The notes beneath the pieces are model-generated. The model worked only from the letters and a program-made list of their open reading frames with translations, was not told the DNA's origin and ran no database searches. DNA of 64,000 bases. It comes from Alphaproteobacteria bacterium (lineage in GTDB: Bacteria; Pseudomonadota; Alphaproteobacteria; CACIAM-22H2). How positions within the stretch are numbered: position 1 is the stretch's first letter; every line of letters starts with the position of its first letter. Location: positions 124,001-188,000 of the forward strand of contig WGNX01000010.1 of assembly GCA_016124335.1 (NCBI GenBank), written 5' to 3'. Position numbers and translations under genes: made by a program. Shown in pieces: positions 42,978 to 52,921 of this stretch.

Positions 42978-45505
42978 ACGCAAGTCCTGACAGCTTTGCG
43001 CTCGCCTGGCGGCTGGCCCGCCGCGAGATGCGCGGCGGTATCCGCGGCTTTCGCGTCTTCATGGCGTGCCTGATGCTGGGTGTGGCCGCGATCGCAGGTG
43101 TGGGCTCGCTTGCCGACGGCGTGCGCGAAGGCCTGCGGCGCGACGCGCGGACGATCCTCGGCGGCGACGTCGAACTTTCCTTCACGCACCGCTCGACTTC
43201 ACCCGAGCAGGCGGCATTCATTGCGGCATCGGGCCGCGTCTCGCAGATCCTCGAGATGCGCGCGATGGCGCGCACCACCGACGAACGCGCGCTTGTCGAA
43301 TTGAAGGCGGTCGATTCCGCCTATCCGCTGGTCGGCGAGGTGCGCGTCGGCGGTGCCGCCGGTCTTGCCGCCGCCTTCGCACGCGACGCGCAAGGGCGGT
43401 GGGGGGCGGCGGTCGAGCCGGCGGCCCTGACGCGCCTTGCGACGAAGATCGGCGGTACCATCCGCATCGGCGAGGCCGATTTCGTGGTGCGCGCGACGGT
43501 CGAGAGTGAGCCCGACCGCACGGCGAACCTGTTCACGCTGGGTCCGCGCGTGATGATCGGGCGCGAAGCGCTTGCCGCCACCGAGCTGGTGCAGCCCGGC
43601 GCGCTGATCCGGTACATCACGCGCGTCGTGCTGGCGCCGGGGACCGATGCCGCGGGCTGGATCGAGACGCTGAAGACGCGCTTTCCCGACGCCGGCTGGC
43701 GCATCCGCGGCGAGAGCGAGGCGGCACCCGGCCTGCAGCGCTGGATCGACCGGATCGCGATGTTCCTCACGCTCGTGGGCCTGACGGCGTTGCTGGTTGG
43801 CGGCGTGGGCGTGGCGAACGCCGTGCGCAGCTATCTCGATGCGCGCACCGCGTCGATCGCGACGATCAAGTGCCTCGGCGCGCCCGGGCGGCTCGTGCTG
43901 CGCCTTTATCTTCTCCAGATCCTTTCGATGGCGGCGATCGGCATTGGCGCGGGGCTGGCGATCGGTGCAGCGGTTCCGGCGCTCGCCGGGCCGCTTCTGG
44001 CCGAACGGCTGGGCGTCGAGGCGGGAGAGGGTCTGCATCTTCCCGCCCTTGCGCTTGCGGCGGCATTCGGCATGGCGACGGCCTTTGCCTTCGCGCTGTG
44101 GCCGTTGGCCCGTGCGCGCGAGGTCCCGCCGGCCGCCTTGTTCCGCGACCTTGTGGCGCCGTTCCGGCGCTGGCCGCGCGCGGTTTACATTTGGGCAAGT
44201 GGGGCGGCACTCGTGGCGCTTGCGGGGCTGGCCATCGCCACGTCGATCGACCGCAAGCTCGGGGCCGCCTTCTGCGTGGCGGCCGTCGTCTGCTTTGCCG
44301 TTTTCCGGCTTGCGGCGTGGCTCGTCTCGCTGGCGGCGCGCCGTTTTGGCGGCGTGCGCAACCCGGCGCTGCGGCTGGCGCTGGCCAACATGCATCGCCC
44401 CGGCAGCCCGACGCCGGGCATCGTGCTGTCGCTTGGCCTGGGGCTGACCGTGCTGGTGCTCATCGCGCAGGTGCAGGGCAACTTCCAGCGCCAGCTCGAC
44501 GAACAGCTGCCGCAGATGGCGCCGTCCTTCTTTTTCATCGACATCCAGCCCGACCAGATCGCCACCTTCGACCGGCTCGTCTCGAGTTTTCCCGGTGTCG
44601 GCGAGATCCGGCAGGTGCCTTCGCTGCGCGGGCGAATCGTCAAGCTGAATGGCGTGCCCGTCGAGCAGGCGGTCGTGGCGCCCGACGCGCAATGGGCGAT
44701 CGGCTCGGACCGCGGCCTTACATATTCGGGCAAGATGCCGCCGGGCACGCGGCTGGTCGCCGGCGAATGGTGGCCGGAGAACTATTCCGGCCCGCCGCTC
44801 GTGTCGATGGACGGGCAGATCGCGCGCGGCATGGGGCTTGGCCTTGGCGACACGATCACGATCAACGTGCTGGGCCGCGAGATGGAAGCGCGTATAGCCA
44901 ACCTGCGCGCGATCGACTGGACGAGCCTTGGCATCAACTTCACGCTGACCTTCGCGCCCGGCATGCTGGAAGGCGCACCGCAGACCTGGATCGCGACAGC
45001 CCAGGTCGATCCGGCGGGCGAAGACGGCCTTGAACGCGCCGTGACGGCGGCATTCCCGAATGTCTCGTCGATCCGGATCAAGCGCGCGTTGGCGACCGCC
45101 CGCGACACGGTCGAGGCAATCGCGCTGGCCGCGCGCGCCACCGCGGCGGTCACGCTGGCCGCAGGCACGCTGGTTCTGGCCGGCGCCATCCTCGCGACCC
45201 AGCGTCGGCGCACATATGACGCCGTGATGCTGAAGGTGCTGGGTGCCACCCGCCGCGACGTGATGCGCGCCCTGCTGCTGGAATTCGCACTGACCGGTGC
45301 GGCGGCCGCCTCGGTCGCGGCCGTGCTGGGGACACTGGCCGCTTACCTGTTGATATCCAACTACATGCGCATCGATTTCGCGCTGCTTCCGGGGACGCTG
45401 GCCACCACGATCGCCGGGGCGGCCGCAGCGGCGGCCGCCATCGGGCTTGCCGGGACATGGCGGGCGCTGGGCCAGAAGGCCGCCCCACTGCTGCGCAACG
45501 CCTGA
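42974..45505 (+). CDS. ABC transporter permease, FtsX/MacB-like (YbbP-like)
   Basis: 843 aa multi-TM permease with ATGA overlap to ATPase; MNASPDSFALAWRLARREMRGG. Confidence 0.92.
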   Translation: MNASPDSFALAWRLARREMRGGIRGFRVFMACLMLGVAAIAGVGSLADGVREGLRRDARTILGGDVELSFTHRSTSPEQAAFIAASGRVSQILEMRAMARTTDERALVELKAVDSAYPLVGEVRVGGAAGLAAAFARDAQGRWGAAVEPAALTRLATKIGGTIRIGEADFVVRATVESEPDRTANLFTLGPRVMIGREALAATELVQPGALIRYITRVVLAPGTDAAGWIETLKTRFPDAGWRIRGESEAAPGLQRWIDRIAMFLTLVGLTALLVGGVGVANAVRSYLDARTASIATIKCLGAPGRLVLRLYLLQILSMAAIGIGAGLAIGAAVPALAGPLLAERLGVEAGEGLHLPALALAAAFGMATAFAFALWPLARAREVPPAALFRDLVAPFRRWPRAVYIWASGAALVALAGLAIATSIDRKLGAAFCVAAVVCFAVFRLAAWLVSLAARRFGGVRNPALRLALANMHRPGSPTPGIVLSLGLGLTVLVLIAQVQGNFQRQLDEQLPQMAPSFFFIDIQPDQIATFDRLVSSFPGVGEIRQVPSLRGRIVKLNGVPVEQAVVAPDAQWAIGSDRGLTYSGKMPPGTRLVAGEWWPENYSGPPLVSMDGQIARGMGLGLGDTITINVLGREMEARIANLRAIDWTSLGINFTLTFAPGMLEGAPQTWIATAQVDPAGEDGLERAVTAAFPNVSSIRIKRALATARDTVEAIALAARATAAVTLAAGTLVLAGAILATQRRRTYDAVMLKVLGATRRDVMRALLLEFALTGAAAASVAAVLGTLAAYLLISNYMRIDFALLPGTLATTIAGAAAAAAAIGLAGTWRALGQKAAPLLRNA

Positions 45506-45579
45506 CATAAATCCGAAAAATCGAATCGATATTGTTGTCCGCGCGGGCTCATCGGCAGGCCGCAGACAGTGAGCATCGG

Positions 45580-46785
45580 ATGTCGGCAGCGGCCCATCGT
45601 ATTTCCTCGTTCGACTTCGCGCCGGACTGCGGCATCTTTGACGCGCGGACGTTCCGTGAGATCATCGATGCGTTGCCGGCGATGGTAAACGTCAAGGACC
45701 GCGAGAGTCGTTACGTGTTCATGAATGCCTATCAGGCCGGGCTCTACGGCACCACACCATCGGACGCGATTGGCAAGACCGCCATCGAACTGATGGGCGA
45801 GGCATACGGATCCTACACACAGGACATCGACAAGACGGTCATCGAATCCGGACAGGCTGCACTGGGCTACAGCGAGTCGTACACGCTGCCGGACGGAAGT
45901 CATCGGAGCTTCCGGACGACGAAGATGCCGTGGCGCCGGAACGACGGGATAGAGGGCATCATCACCATCGCCCACGACGTCAGCGACATCGAGGCGAGCG
46001 GCCGGGCCCTTGCCGACGCGCTGATGCGATCGGAACAGGCCAACCACGCAAAGACCACCTTCCTCGCGAACATGAGCCACGAGCTTCGTACGCCCCTCAA
46101 CGCCGTCATCGGGTTCTCGGAGGTCCTCGCGAGCGGTCGCATTGGCGAACCCGCCCGAATCGCTGACTACGCGAATTCCGTCGTCGCGGGTGCCCGGCGC
46201 CTGCTCGACGTGATTGACGACATCCTGGAACTGGCCCGCGTCGAGTCCGGCACGACGATCATCGAAATGTCCGAATTTGCGCCGGCACAACTCGTCGCCG
46301 ACGTGCTGGCGGCAAAAAGCGTGGAAGCGGCCCGCGCCGGCGTCGAACTCGTCGCCGACATTCCGGAATATCCGCTGTCACTCCGCGCGGACCGAGACGC
46401 CGTCGCGCGCGCGCTTTTAGCGCTCGTCTCCAACGCGATCAAGTTTTCGCCCAAAGGCGGACAGGCAACGGTTTCTTTGCGCCTGAACGGCGACCAATTG
46501 GACATCAGCGTCCAGGACCGCGGAATCGGCATGACGGCCGAAACGATCGCCCGGTGCCAAGAGCGTTTCTTCCAGGCTGAGTCAGGTTCCGCGCGCAGTT
46601 TCGGCGGGCTGGGCATCGGGCTGGCAGTAACCAAGGCATTGATTGAATTGCATGCTGGCAGCTTGGACCTGACCAGCTCGCCCGGAAGTGGAACGCGGGC
46701 GACGTTACGTCTTCCACAATGCTGTCGAAGTGCGTCGGCTGCCGATGGCCCGATTTTTCCGCTGCAAGCCGCTGAATTGCCATAA
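45580..46785 (+). CDS. PAS-domain histidine kinase
   Basis: PAS ALPAMVNVKDRESRYVFMNAYQAGLYG; FLANMSHELRTPLNAVIGFSEVLASG; no TM helices evident. Confidence 0.9.
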   Translation: MSAAAHRISSFDFAPDCGIFDARTFREIIDALPAMVNVKDRESRYVFMNAYQAGLYGTTPSDAIGKTAIELMGEAYGSYTQDIDKTVIESGQAALGYSESYTLPDGSHRSFRTTKMPWRRNDGIEGIITIAHDVSDIEASGRALADALMRSEQANHAKTTFLANMSHELRTPLNAVIGFSEVLASGRIGEPARIADYANSVVAGARRLLDVIDDILELARVESGTTIIEMSEFAPAQLVADVLAAKSVEAARAGVELVADIPEYPLSLRADRDAVARALLALVSNAIKFSPKGGQATVSLRLNGDQLDISVQDRGIGMTAETIARCQERFFQAESGSARSFGGLGIGLAVTKALIELHAGSLDLTSSPGSGTRATLRLPQCCRSASAADGPIFPLQAAELP

Positions 46786-46861
46786 TTATCGTCCGGAATG
46801 ACGCTATCCGGGATATTGAATTCCGGCTGCTCAATCCCCATTATCTCGTAGGAAGCCGTCC

Positions 46862-46880
46862 GGCCCCTGCCGGCGGGGCC
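46862..46880 (+). promoter_or_regulatory. Hairpin GGCCCC-TGCCGGC-GGGGCC just upstream of the BI-1 start codon
   Basis: Perfect 6-bp stem ending 17 nt before ATG 46898; possible 5' leader element. Confidence 0.35.
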
Positions 46881-46897
46881 AACCAATCGGGAGCCAG

Positions 46898-47620
46898 ATG
46901 TCCATGTACGAGACCGAAAGACCATATATGCCGCGCGCCGGCGTCGACGCCGCGGCGTTCGACGAGGGCCTGCGCAGCTACATGCTCGGGATCTACAACT
47001 ACATGGCCTCGGCCGTGGCGCTGTCGGGCATCGTCGCCTTCCTCGTGGCCAGCTCGCCGGCCGTATCGCAGCTGCTGTTCACCACGCCGCTGAAGTGGGT
47101 CGTCGTTCTTGCACCCCTCGGCTTCGTGATGCTGATGTCGTTCAGCTTCGAGCGCCTGTCGAAGACGGCGCTGCTGGGGCTCTTCTGGGCCTTCGCGGCC
47201 CTGATGGGGGCCTCGCTCGCCTCGATCCTGCTCGTCTATACGGGCGCTTCGGTCGCGCGCGCCTTCTTCGTGACGGCCGGCATGTTCGCGGGCGTCAGCA
47301 TCTATGGCTACACGACCAAGGCGGACCTGACGAAGTTCTCGACGTTCCTGATGATGGGTCTTTTCGGCCTCATCATCGCGGGCCTCGTGAACATGTTCGT
47401 CCAGTCTTCGATGATGCAGTTCGTGATCTCGGCGGCATCGGTGCTGGTGTTCTGCGGCCTGACCGCATGGGACACGCAGCGCCTGAAGGATACCTACATC
47501 GAGGCGGCGGGCACGGAGATCGAAGGCAAGCTTTCGGTGATGGGCGCGCTTTCGCTCTATCTCAACTTCGTGAACCTGTTCATCGCGCTGGTGCAGCTCT
47601 TCGGCAACCGCCGCGACTGA
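46898..47620 (+). CDS. Bax inhibitor-1 (YbhL/YccA) family membrane protein
   Basis: RSYMLGIYNYMASAVALSGIVAFL; WDTQRLK; 7-TM pattern. Confidence 0.94.
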   Translation: MSMYETERPYMPRAGVDAAAFDEGLRSYMLGIYNYMASAVALSGIVAFLVASSPAVSQLLFTTPLKWVVVLAPLGFVMLMSFSFERLSKTALLGLFWAFAALMGASLASILLVYTGASVARAFFVTAGMFAGVSIYGYTTKADLTKFSTFLMMGLFGLIIAGLVNMFVQSSMMQFVISAASVLVFCGLTAWDTQRLKDTYIEAAGTEIEGKLSVMGALSLYLNFVNLFIALVQLFGNRRD

Positions 47621-47648
47621 CAAGCGCGACACGCAAGCAAATCGCAAG

Positions 47649-47683
47649 CCCCGGGCCGGAAACGGCCCGGGGTTTTTCTTTTT
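47649..47683 (+). terminator. Rho-independent terminator after BI-1 gene
   Basis: CCCCGGGCCG-GAAA-CGGCCCGGGG followed by TTTTTCTTTTT. Confidence 0.93.
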
Positions 47684-47822
47684 CGTCATCGAGCATACCG
47701 GTGTAGCCCTTGCGGTGATTCGTCCGCCGGGAAATTTAATGTAGGGCGTTAACTTTCCTCCGGCGATCCGCGATGATATTCGCGCGCCCGGATGTCGCAT
47801 CAGATTGAAATGGAGATGAAGC

Positions 47823-49325
47823 GTGGTTGGCCTGTTTGGTTGTGGTGAAGCGAAGGCGACTTTGACGGCACTCGACAAATCGCTCGCGATCATCGAATTC
47901 AAGGTCGACGGCACGATCGTCTCGGCCAACGAGAACTTCCTGAAGACGATGGGCTACGCGCTCGACGATATCCGCGGCAAGCACCACTCGATGTTCGTCG
48001 AGCCTGAATACCGCGACAGCGACGAATATCGCGCGTTCTGGGACGGGCTTCGGCGGGGCCAGCACAAGCGCGCGCAGTTCAAGCGTGTGGGCAACAACGG
48101 GCGCGAGATCTGGATCGAGGCGACCTACAACCCGATCCTGGGCCGCGACGGCAAGCCGTTCAAGGTCGTGAAATTCGCGACCGACATCACCGCGCACAAG
48201 GCCGAGTACGCCGATCTTCTTGGCAAGGTGAACGCGATCGGACGCTCGCAGGCCGTGATCGAATTCAATCCCGACGGCACGATCATCGTGGCGAACGAGA
48301 ATTTCCTGCGCGTTGTCGGCTATTCGCTCGACGAAATCCGCGGCAAGCATCATTCGATGTTTGTCGACCCCAAGGAGCGGGCAAGTGCCGCCTATCGCGA
48401 GTTCTGGGCCGCCCTCAACCGGGGCGAATACCGGGCCGCACAATACAGTCGTATTGCAAAAGGCGGGCGCGAAGTCTGGATCGAGGCATCTTACAATCCG
48501 ATTTTCGACCTGAATGGACGCCTCGCCAAGGTCGTGAAATTCGCAACCGATCTTTCGGCGCGCAAGGACGCGAATGCGAAACTGGCTTCGGAATTCGAGA
48601 GCGGTGTCAGCACGCTCGTCGATCAGGTGGGCGATGCTGCCGGCGAACTTGAGGCAACGGCGCAGTCGCTCGCCGCCGCGGCAGACCAGACGAACCGGCA
48701 ATCGGCGACGGTCGCCAGCGCCACCGAGCAGCTTTCGGCATCGGCCGGCGAAATTTCACGCCAGCTCGCCGACGCCACGAAGGTGATCGACGTCGCCGTT
48801 TCCGAATCCGACAAGTCGAACCGCATGGTCGACGAGCTTGTCGGCATCGCCGAACGGATCGGCGAGGTCACCAAGCTCATCGCGAGCATCGCCAGCCAGA
48901 CGAACCTGCTCGCGCTCAACGCGACCATCGAGGCCGCGCGGGCCGGCGAAGCCGGCAAGGGCTTCGCGGTCGTGGCGAGCGAGGTCAAGAACCTCGCGAA
49001 CCAGACCGCCAAGGCGACCGACGAGATTTCCGAGCAGATCGCCGGCATCCAGTCGTCGAGCAAGAGCACGGCCGACGCGATCCAGGAAATCACGCGCGTT
49101 ATCACGCGCGTGCGCGAGGTGAATACGTCGATCTCGGCCGCCATCGATCAGCAGTCGACGGCGACACGCGACGTCTACGCCAATATCAGCGGCGTTCGGA
49201 AGGCGGCGGAATCGACCGGGCAATCCTCGAACGGGATGCTCGAATCCGCACGCACGCTGAAAACCCGTTCGACCGATCTGAGCGGGCGCGTCGCGAAGTT
49301 TCTGGCATCCGTCCGCGCGATGTAG
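47823..49325 (+). CDS. Soluble PAS-PAS methyl-accepting chemotaxis protein
   Basis: Two homologous PAS/PAC units, then MCP tip [47 protein letters not shown]; no TM or HAMP evident. Confidence 0.92.
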   Translation: MVGLFGCGEAKATLTALDKSLAIIEFKVDGTIVSANENFLKTMGYALDDIRGKHHSMFVEPEYRDSDEYRAFWDGLRRGQHKRAQFKRVGNNGREIWIEATYNPILGRDGKPFKVVKFATDITAHKAEYADLLGKVNAIGRSQAVIEFNPDGTIIVANENFLRVVGYSLDEIRGKHHSMFVDPKERASAAYREFWAALNRGEYRAAQYSRIAKGGREVWIEASYNPIFDLNGRLAKVVKFATDLSARKDANAKLASEFESGVSTLVDQVGDAAGELEATAQSLAAAADQTNRQSATVASATEQLSASAGEISRQLADATKVIDVAVSESDKSNRMVDELVGIAERIGEVTKLIASIASQTNLLALNATIEAARAGEAGKGFAVVASEVKNLANQTAKATDEISEQIAGIQSSSKSTADAIQEITRVITRVREVNTSISAAIDQQSTATRDVYANISGVRKAAESTGQSSNGMLESARTLKTRSTDLSGRVAKFLASVRAM

Positions 49326-49338
49326 GCGGCCTCGCTAC

Positions 49339-50469
49339 CTAGCCCATCCAGAGAATCTGTCGCACAACATCGCCCGCGGCGAGCTTCTCGAATGCGGCGT
49401 TGAGGTCGCCAAGGCCAATGCGACCGCTCATCAGCCGGTCGACCGGCAGGCGGCCGCGGCGCCACAATTCGATGTAGCGCGGGATGTCGCGCAGTGGAAC
49501 CGCGCCGCCGACATACGAGCCTTTCAGCGTGCGCTCCTCGGCCACGAGCGTGACCGGCGAGAGCGAAAGCATGTTCGACGGGTTCGGTAGACCGGCCGTC
49601 ACCGTCGTGCCACCGCGTTTGGTGATGCGGAAGGCAAGGTCAAGCGCCTTGACCGAGCCTGCCATGTCGAAGGCGTGATCGACGCCGCCGGGAACCATCG
49701 CCTTGACGCGCTCGGCAGCATCTTCGGCCCGCGCGTCGACCGCATCGGTTGCCCCGAGCTGGCGGGCGAGATCGAGCTTTCGCGGATCGAGATCGACAGC
49801 GACGATCGCGCGCGCACCGGCGGCGGCAGCCCCCAGCAGCGCATTGAGGCCGACCCCGCCGAGCCCCACGACCGCGACCGACTCGCCCGCTTGCACGCGC
49901 GCCGTGTTGACGACTGCGCCCACGCCGGTCAGCACGCCGCAGCCGAACAGGGCCGCCACGTCGAGCGGCACGTCCTTGGGCACCTTGACGGCCGAGCGGC
50001 GTGAAACCACCGCCTGTTCGGCGAAACCCGAAACGCCCAGATGGTGGTTCAGCACCGGCGTGCCTGCACGCGAAATCCGACGGGCGCCCGACAGCAGCGT
50101 GCCCGACCCGTTCACCCTCGCGCCCGGCTCGCAAAGCGCCGGCCGCCCCTCCGCGCACGGAAGGCAGCAGCCGCAAGACGGAACGAAAACAAGAACGACG
50201 TGATCGCCGACCGCAAGATCGTCGACGCCAGCACCCAATTCCTCGACGACGCCGGCCGCCTCGTGGCCCAGCGCCATCGGCATGACACGCGGCCGGTCGC
50301 CGTTGATGACCGACAGGTCGGAATGGCACAGGCCGGCCGCGACGACGCGCACACGGATCTCGCCCGGTCCTGGCGGTGCAAGCTCGATGCGTTCGATCTT
50401 CAGCGGGCGGCTGTCGGTATACGGGCGCGGCGCGCCCATGGCTTCGAGTATCGCGGCGCGAACGTGCAT
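49339..50469 (-). CDS. Zinc-dependent alcohol dehydrogenase
   Basis: AGLCHSDLSVINGD; GHEAAGVVEELG; VFVPSCGCCLPCAEGRPALCE; VVGLGGVGLN. Confidence 0.94.
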   Translation of the reverse strand: MHVRAAILEAMGAPRPYTDSRPLKIERIELAPPGPGEIRVRVVAAGLCHSDLSVINGDRPRVMPMALGHEAAGVVEELGAGVDDLAVGDHVVLVFVPSCGCCLPCAEGRPALCEPGARVNGSGTLLSGARRISRAGTPVLNHHLGVSGFAEQAVVSRRSAVKVPKDVPLDVAALFGCGVLTGVGAVVNTARVQAGESVAVVGLGGVGLNALLGAAAAGARAIVAVDLDPRKLDLARQLGATDAVDARAEDAAERVKAMVPGGVDHAFDMAGSVKALDLAFRITKRGGTTVTAGLPNPSNMLSLSPVTLVAEERTLKGSYVGGAVPLRDIPRYIELWRRGRLPVDRLMSGRIGLGDLNAAFEKLAAGDVVRQILWMG

Positions 50470-50482
50470 TCCGTCCCCTCTT

Positions 50483-51238
50483 TCAGATGCAGCGCCCGCC
50501 ATCGACCTCGAAGGCGACGCCGGTGATGAATTCCGCTTCGTCAGAGCAGAGATAGAGTGCCGCGTTCGCGATGTCGGCAGGCGTGGAAAGGCGGCCCATC
50601 GGGATCGAGGCGCGGAACTGCGCGCGCTTTTCCGGCGTGTCCTCGCCCATGAACGTCGCCAGCAGCGGCGTGTCGCCTGCCACGGGGCACAGACAGTTCA
50701 CGCGGATCTTGTCGGGCGCCAGCTCGATCGCCATCGCCTTGGTGAGCGAGATCGCGGCCCCTTTGGATGCGTTGTACCAGACGAGGCCGGGGCGCGGCCG
50801 GATGCCGGCAGTCGACGCGGTGTTGAGGATGGCCCCGCCACCCTGCTTGCGGAAGATCGGCACGGCCTCCTGCGCGGCGAGATAGATCGATTTCACGTTG
50901 ACCGCGAAGATGCGGTCGAACATCGCCTCGTCCACGCCCAGCATCGGCCCGTTGCGGTGGCTGATGCCGGCGTTGTTGACGACGATGTCAAGCCGGCCCC
51001 AGGCCTCGGTCGCCGCCGCGATCATGCGCTTCGTATCGTCGGCGCGGGCCACGTCCGCGCGCACCGCCTTGGCGGTGCCGCCCGCCTTCGTCACGGCATC
51101 GGCCACGCGGCGTGCCGCCGCCTCGTCAATGTCGGCGACGACGACACGCGCGCCCTCGGCTGCGAAACGCGTGACGATGCCTTCGCCGAACCCCGATCCG
51201 CCGCCGGTAACCACCGCGGTCTTTGCCGAAAGACGCAT
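50483..51238 (-). CDS. Short-chain dehydrogenase/reductase
   Basis: TAVVTGGGSGFGEGI; NNAGIS; YNASKGA. Confidence 0.95.
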   Translation of the reverse strand: MRLSAKTAVVTGGGSGFGEGIVTRFAAEGARVVVADIDEAAARRVADAVTKAGGTAKAVRADVARADDTKRMIAAATEAWGRLDIVVNNAGISHRNGPMLGVDEAMFDRIFAVNVKSIYLAAQEAVPIFRKQGGGAILNTASTAGIRPRPGLVWYNASKGAAISLTKAMAIELAPDKIRVNCLCPVAGDTPLLATFMGEDTPEKRAQFRASIPMGRLSTPADIANAALYLCSDEAEFITGVAFEVDGGRCI

Positions 51239-51305
51239 GCCCGTCTGCCTCCCCTGTTTTGGGGCGACTCTAGCGGCCCGCGACGGGCCTGCGCCAGTGC
51301 GGCGA

Positions 51306-52154
51306 TCAGCCTTCCTTGATCGCGTGGCGCAGCAGGCCCACGCCCGTGATCTCGACCTCGACCGTGTCGCCGGGGAACATGAATTCCGGCGGCGTGCGCG
51401 CGGCCCCGACGCCACCGGGCGTTCCGGTGACGATCACGTCGCCGGGTTCCAGCGGCGCGAAGGTCGAGATGTACGCGATGATCTGCGGGATGTCGTGGAT
51501 CAGCATGTCGATCGTCGCCTGCTGCTTCACGTGCCCGTTCACGCGGGTGGTCAGCGTCTGCTTGGTGATGTCTTTCATCTCGTCGGACGTCACCATCCAC
51601 GGCCCGAAGCCGCCCGTGCCCACGAAGTTCTTGCCGGGCGTGAACTGCGAGGTGTGGCGTTGATAATCGCGCACCGAACCGTCGTTGTAGCAGGCGAAGC
51701 CCGCGACATGCGCCATCGCGTTCTCGCGCGCGATGCGCCGGCCCTTCTTGCCGATGACGACGGCAAGCTCGCCTTCCCAGTCGAGGCGCTCGCTCTCCTT
51801 GGGCTTGATCATCGGCTGCTCGTGGCCGATCTGCGTATAGGCGAAGCGCGTGAAGATCGTCGGGTGCGCCGTATCGGGGCGCCCGGTCTCCGAGCGATGT
51901 TCGCGGTAGTTCACGCCCACGCAGAAGATGCGCAGCGTGTCGGGGATGACGGGCATCCAGGCGAACTTGCCGTCCTTGATGTCGGGCTTGCGGTTCTTGG
52001 CGTAGGCCTTGAGCTTGGCGAGGCCGCCGGCGACCAGCGCCTGGCGCAGCGTCGGCCACTGCTTGCCGAACTTCTTGCCGAGATCGACGATTCCCCCGGC
52101 GACGACCGCGCCGTAGGTTTCTTTCTTGCCGACACGCACGCTCGCGAGCTTCAT
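51306..52154 (-). CDS. Fumarylacetoacetate hydrolase family protein
   Basis: FCVGVNYREH; LDWEGELAVVIGK; VIVTGTPGGVG. Confidence 0.94.
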   Translation of the reverse strand: MKLASVRVGKKETYGAVVAGGIVDLGKKFGKQWPTLRQALVAGGLAKLKAYAKNRKPDIKDGKFAWMPVIPDTLRIFCVGVNYREHRSETGRPDTAHPTIFTRFAYTQIGHEQPMIKPKESERLDWEGELAVVIGKKGRRIARENAMAHVAGFACYNDGSVRDYQRHTSQFTPGKNFVGTGGFGPWMVTSDEMKDITKQTLTTRVNGHVKQQATIDMLIHDIPQIIAYISTFAPLEPGDVIVTGTPGGVGAARTPPEFMFPGDTVEVEITGVGLLRHAIKEG

Positions 52155-52266
52155 TGACGGACTTCCTTCCCCGGATTGTCCGGCCGATCCGGTTTCGGTC
52201 GGCCGCCATGGACGCCGTTGGATAGCCGGTCTAAACGCCAGCGGCAACCCCGACGCCTGTAACGAG

Positions 52267-52914
52267 ATGCCCGGCCAGACACCCCCCGAATTCGATAAGT
52301 CCTTTCAGGAAAAGCTCGATTCGCTCCTTCGGTGGCGGCGCGACGTGCGCCGCTTCCGGCGCGATCCGCTACCCGACGGCACGCTTGAAGCGCTTGTGGA
52401 ACGCGCATGCCTGGCGCCTTCGGTGGGCAACAGCCAGCCCTGGCGGTTCGTGCGCGTGCGCGATGGCGCAAGGCGCGCGACCGTGCGTGCGGAATTCGAA
52501 CGTGCGAATGCGGATGCCCTGGCGGCACAAGCACCCGAAGACCGCACGACCTATACACGATTGAAACTCGCTGGCCTCGACCGCGCACCCGAGCAGATTG
52601 CGGTGTTCTGCGACGAATCAACGGCGGCCGGTCGCGGCCTTGGCCGGCGGACGATGCCGGAGACGTTGCGCTATTCCGCCGTCGGTGCCGTTTTCGCGCT
52701 CTGGCTGGCCGCCCGCGCGCGCGGGATCGGTGTTGGCTGGGTGTCGATCCTCGAACCGGCGCGGATGAACGCGATCCTCGATGCGCCGGCCGAGTGGACG
52801 TTCGTCGCCTATCTGTGTGTGGGCTATCCGGAGATCGAGGACGATGCACCCGAGCTTGAGCGCGCCGGCTGGCAGGCGCGCGACGAACGCGCAGCACGCA
52901 TCCTCGATCGCTGA
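52267..52914 (+). CDS. bluB: 5,6-dimethylbenzimidazole synthase BluB
   Basis: LLRWRRDVRRFRRDPLPDGTLEALVERACLAPSVGNSQPWRFVRV; ARGIGVGWVSILEP. Confidence 0.9.
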   Translation: MPGQTPPEFDKSFQEKLDSLLRWRRDVRRFRRDPLPDGTLEALVERACLAPSVGNSQPWRFVRVRDGARRATVRAEFERANADALAAQAPEDRTTYTRLKLAGLDRAPEQIAVFCDESTAAGRGLGRRTMPETLRYSAVGAVFALWLAARARGIGVGWVSILEPARMNAILDAPAEWTFVAYLCVGYPEIEDDAPELERAGWQARDERAARILDR

Positions 52915-52921
52915 AGCGGCA

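Noticed and set aside
43199-45508. 769-aa minus ORF over the ABC permease
   Set aside because: Shadow of the permease gene; no hydrophobic or domain pattern
52155-52266. Possible cobalamin riboswitch upstream of bluB
   Set aside because: No B12-box-like GCCACTG or multi-helix leader seen in the short divergent gap
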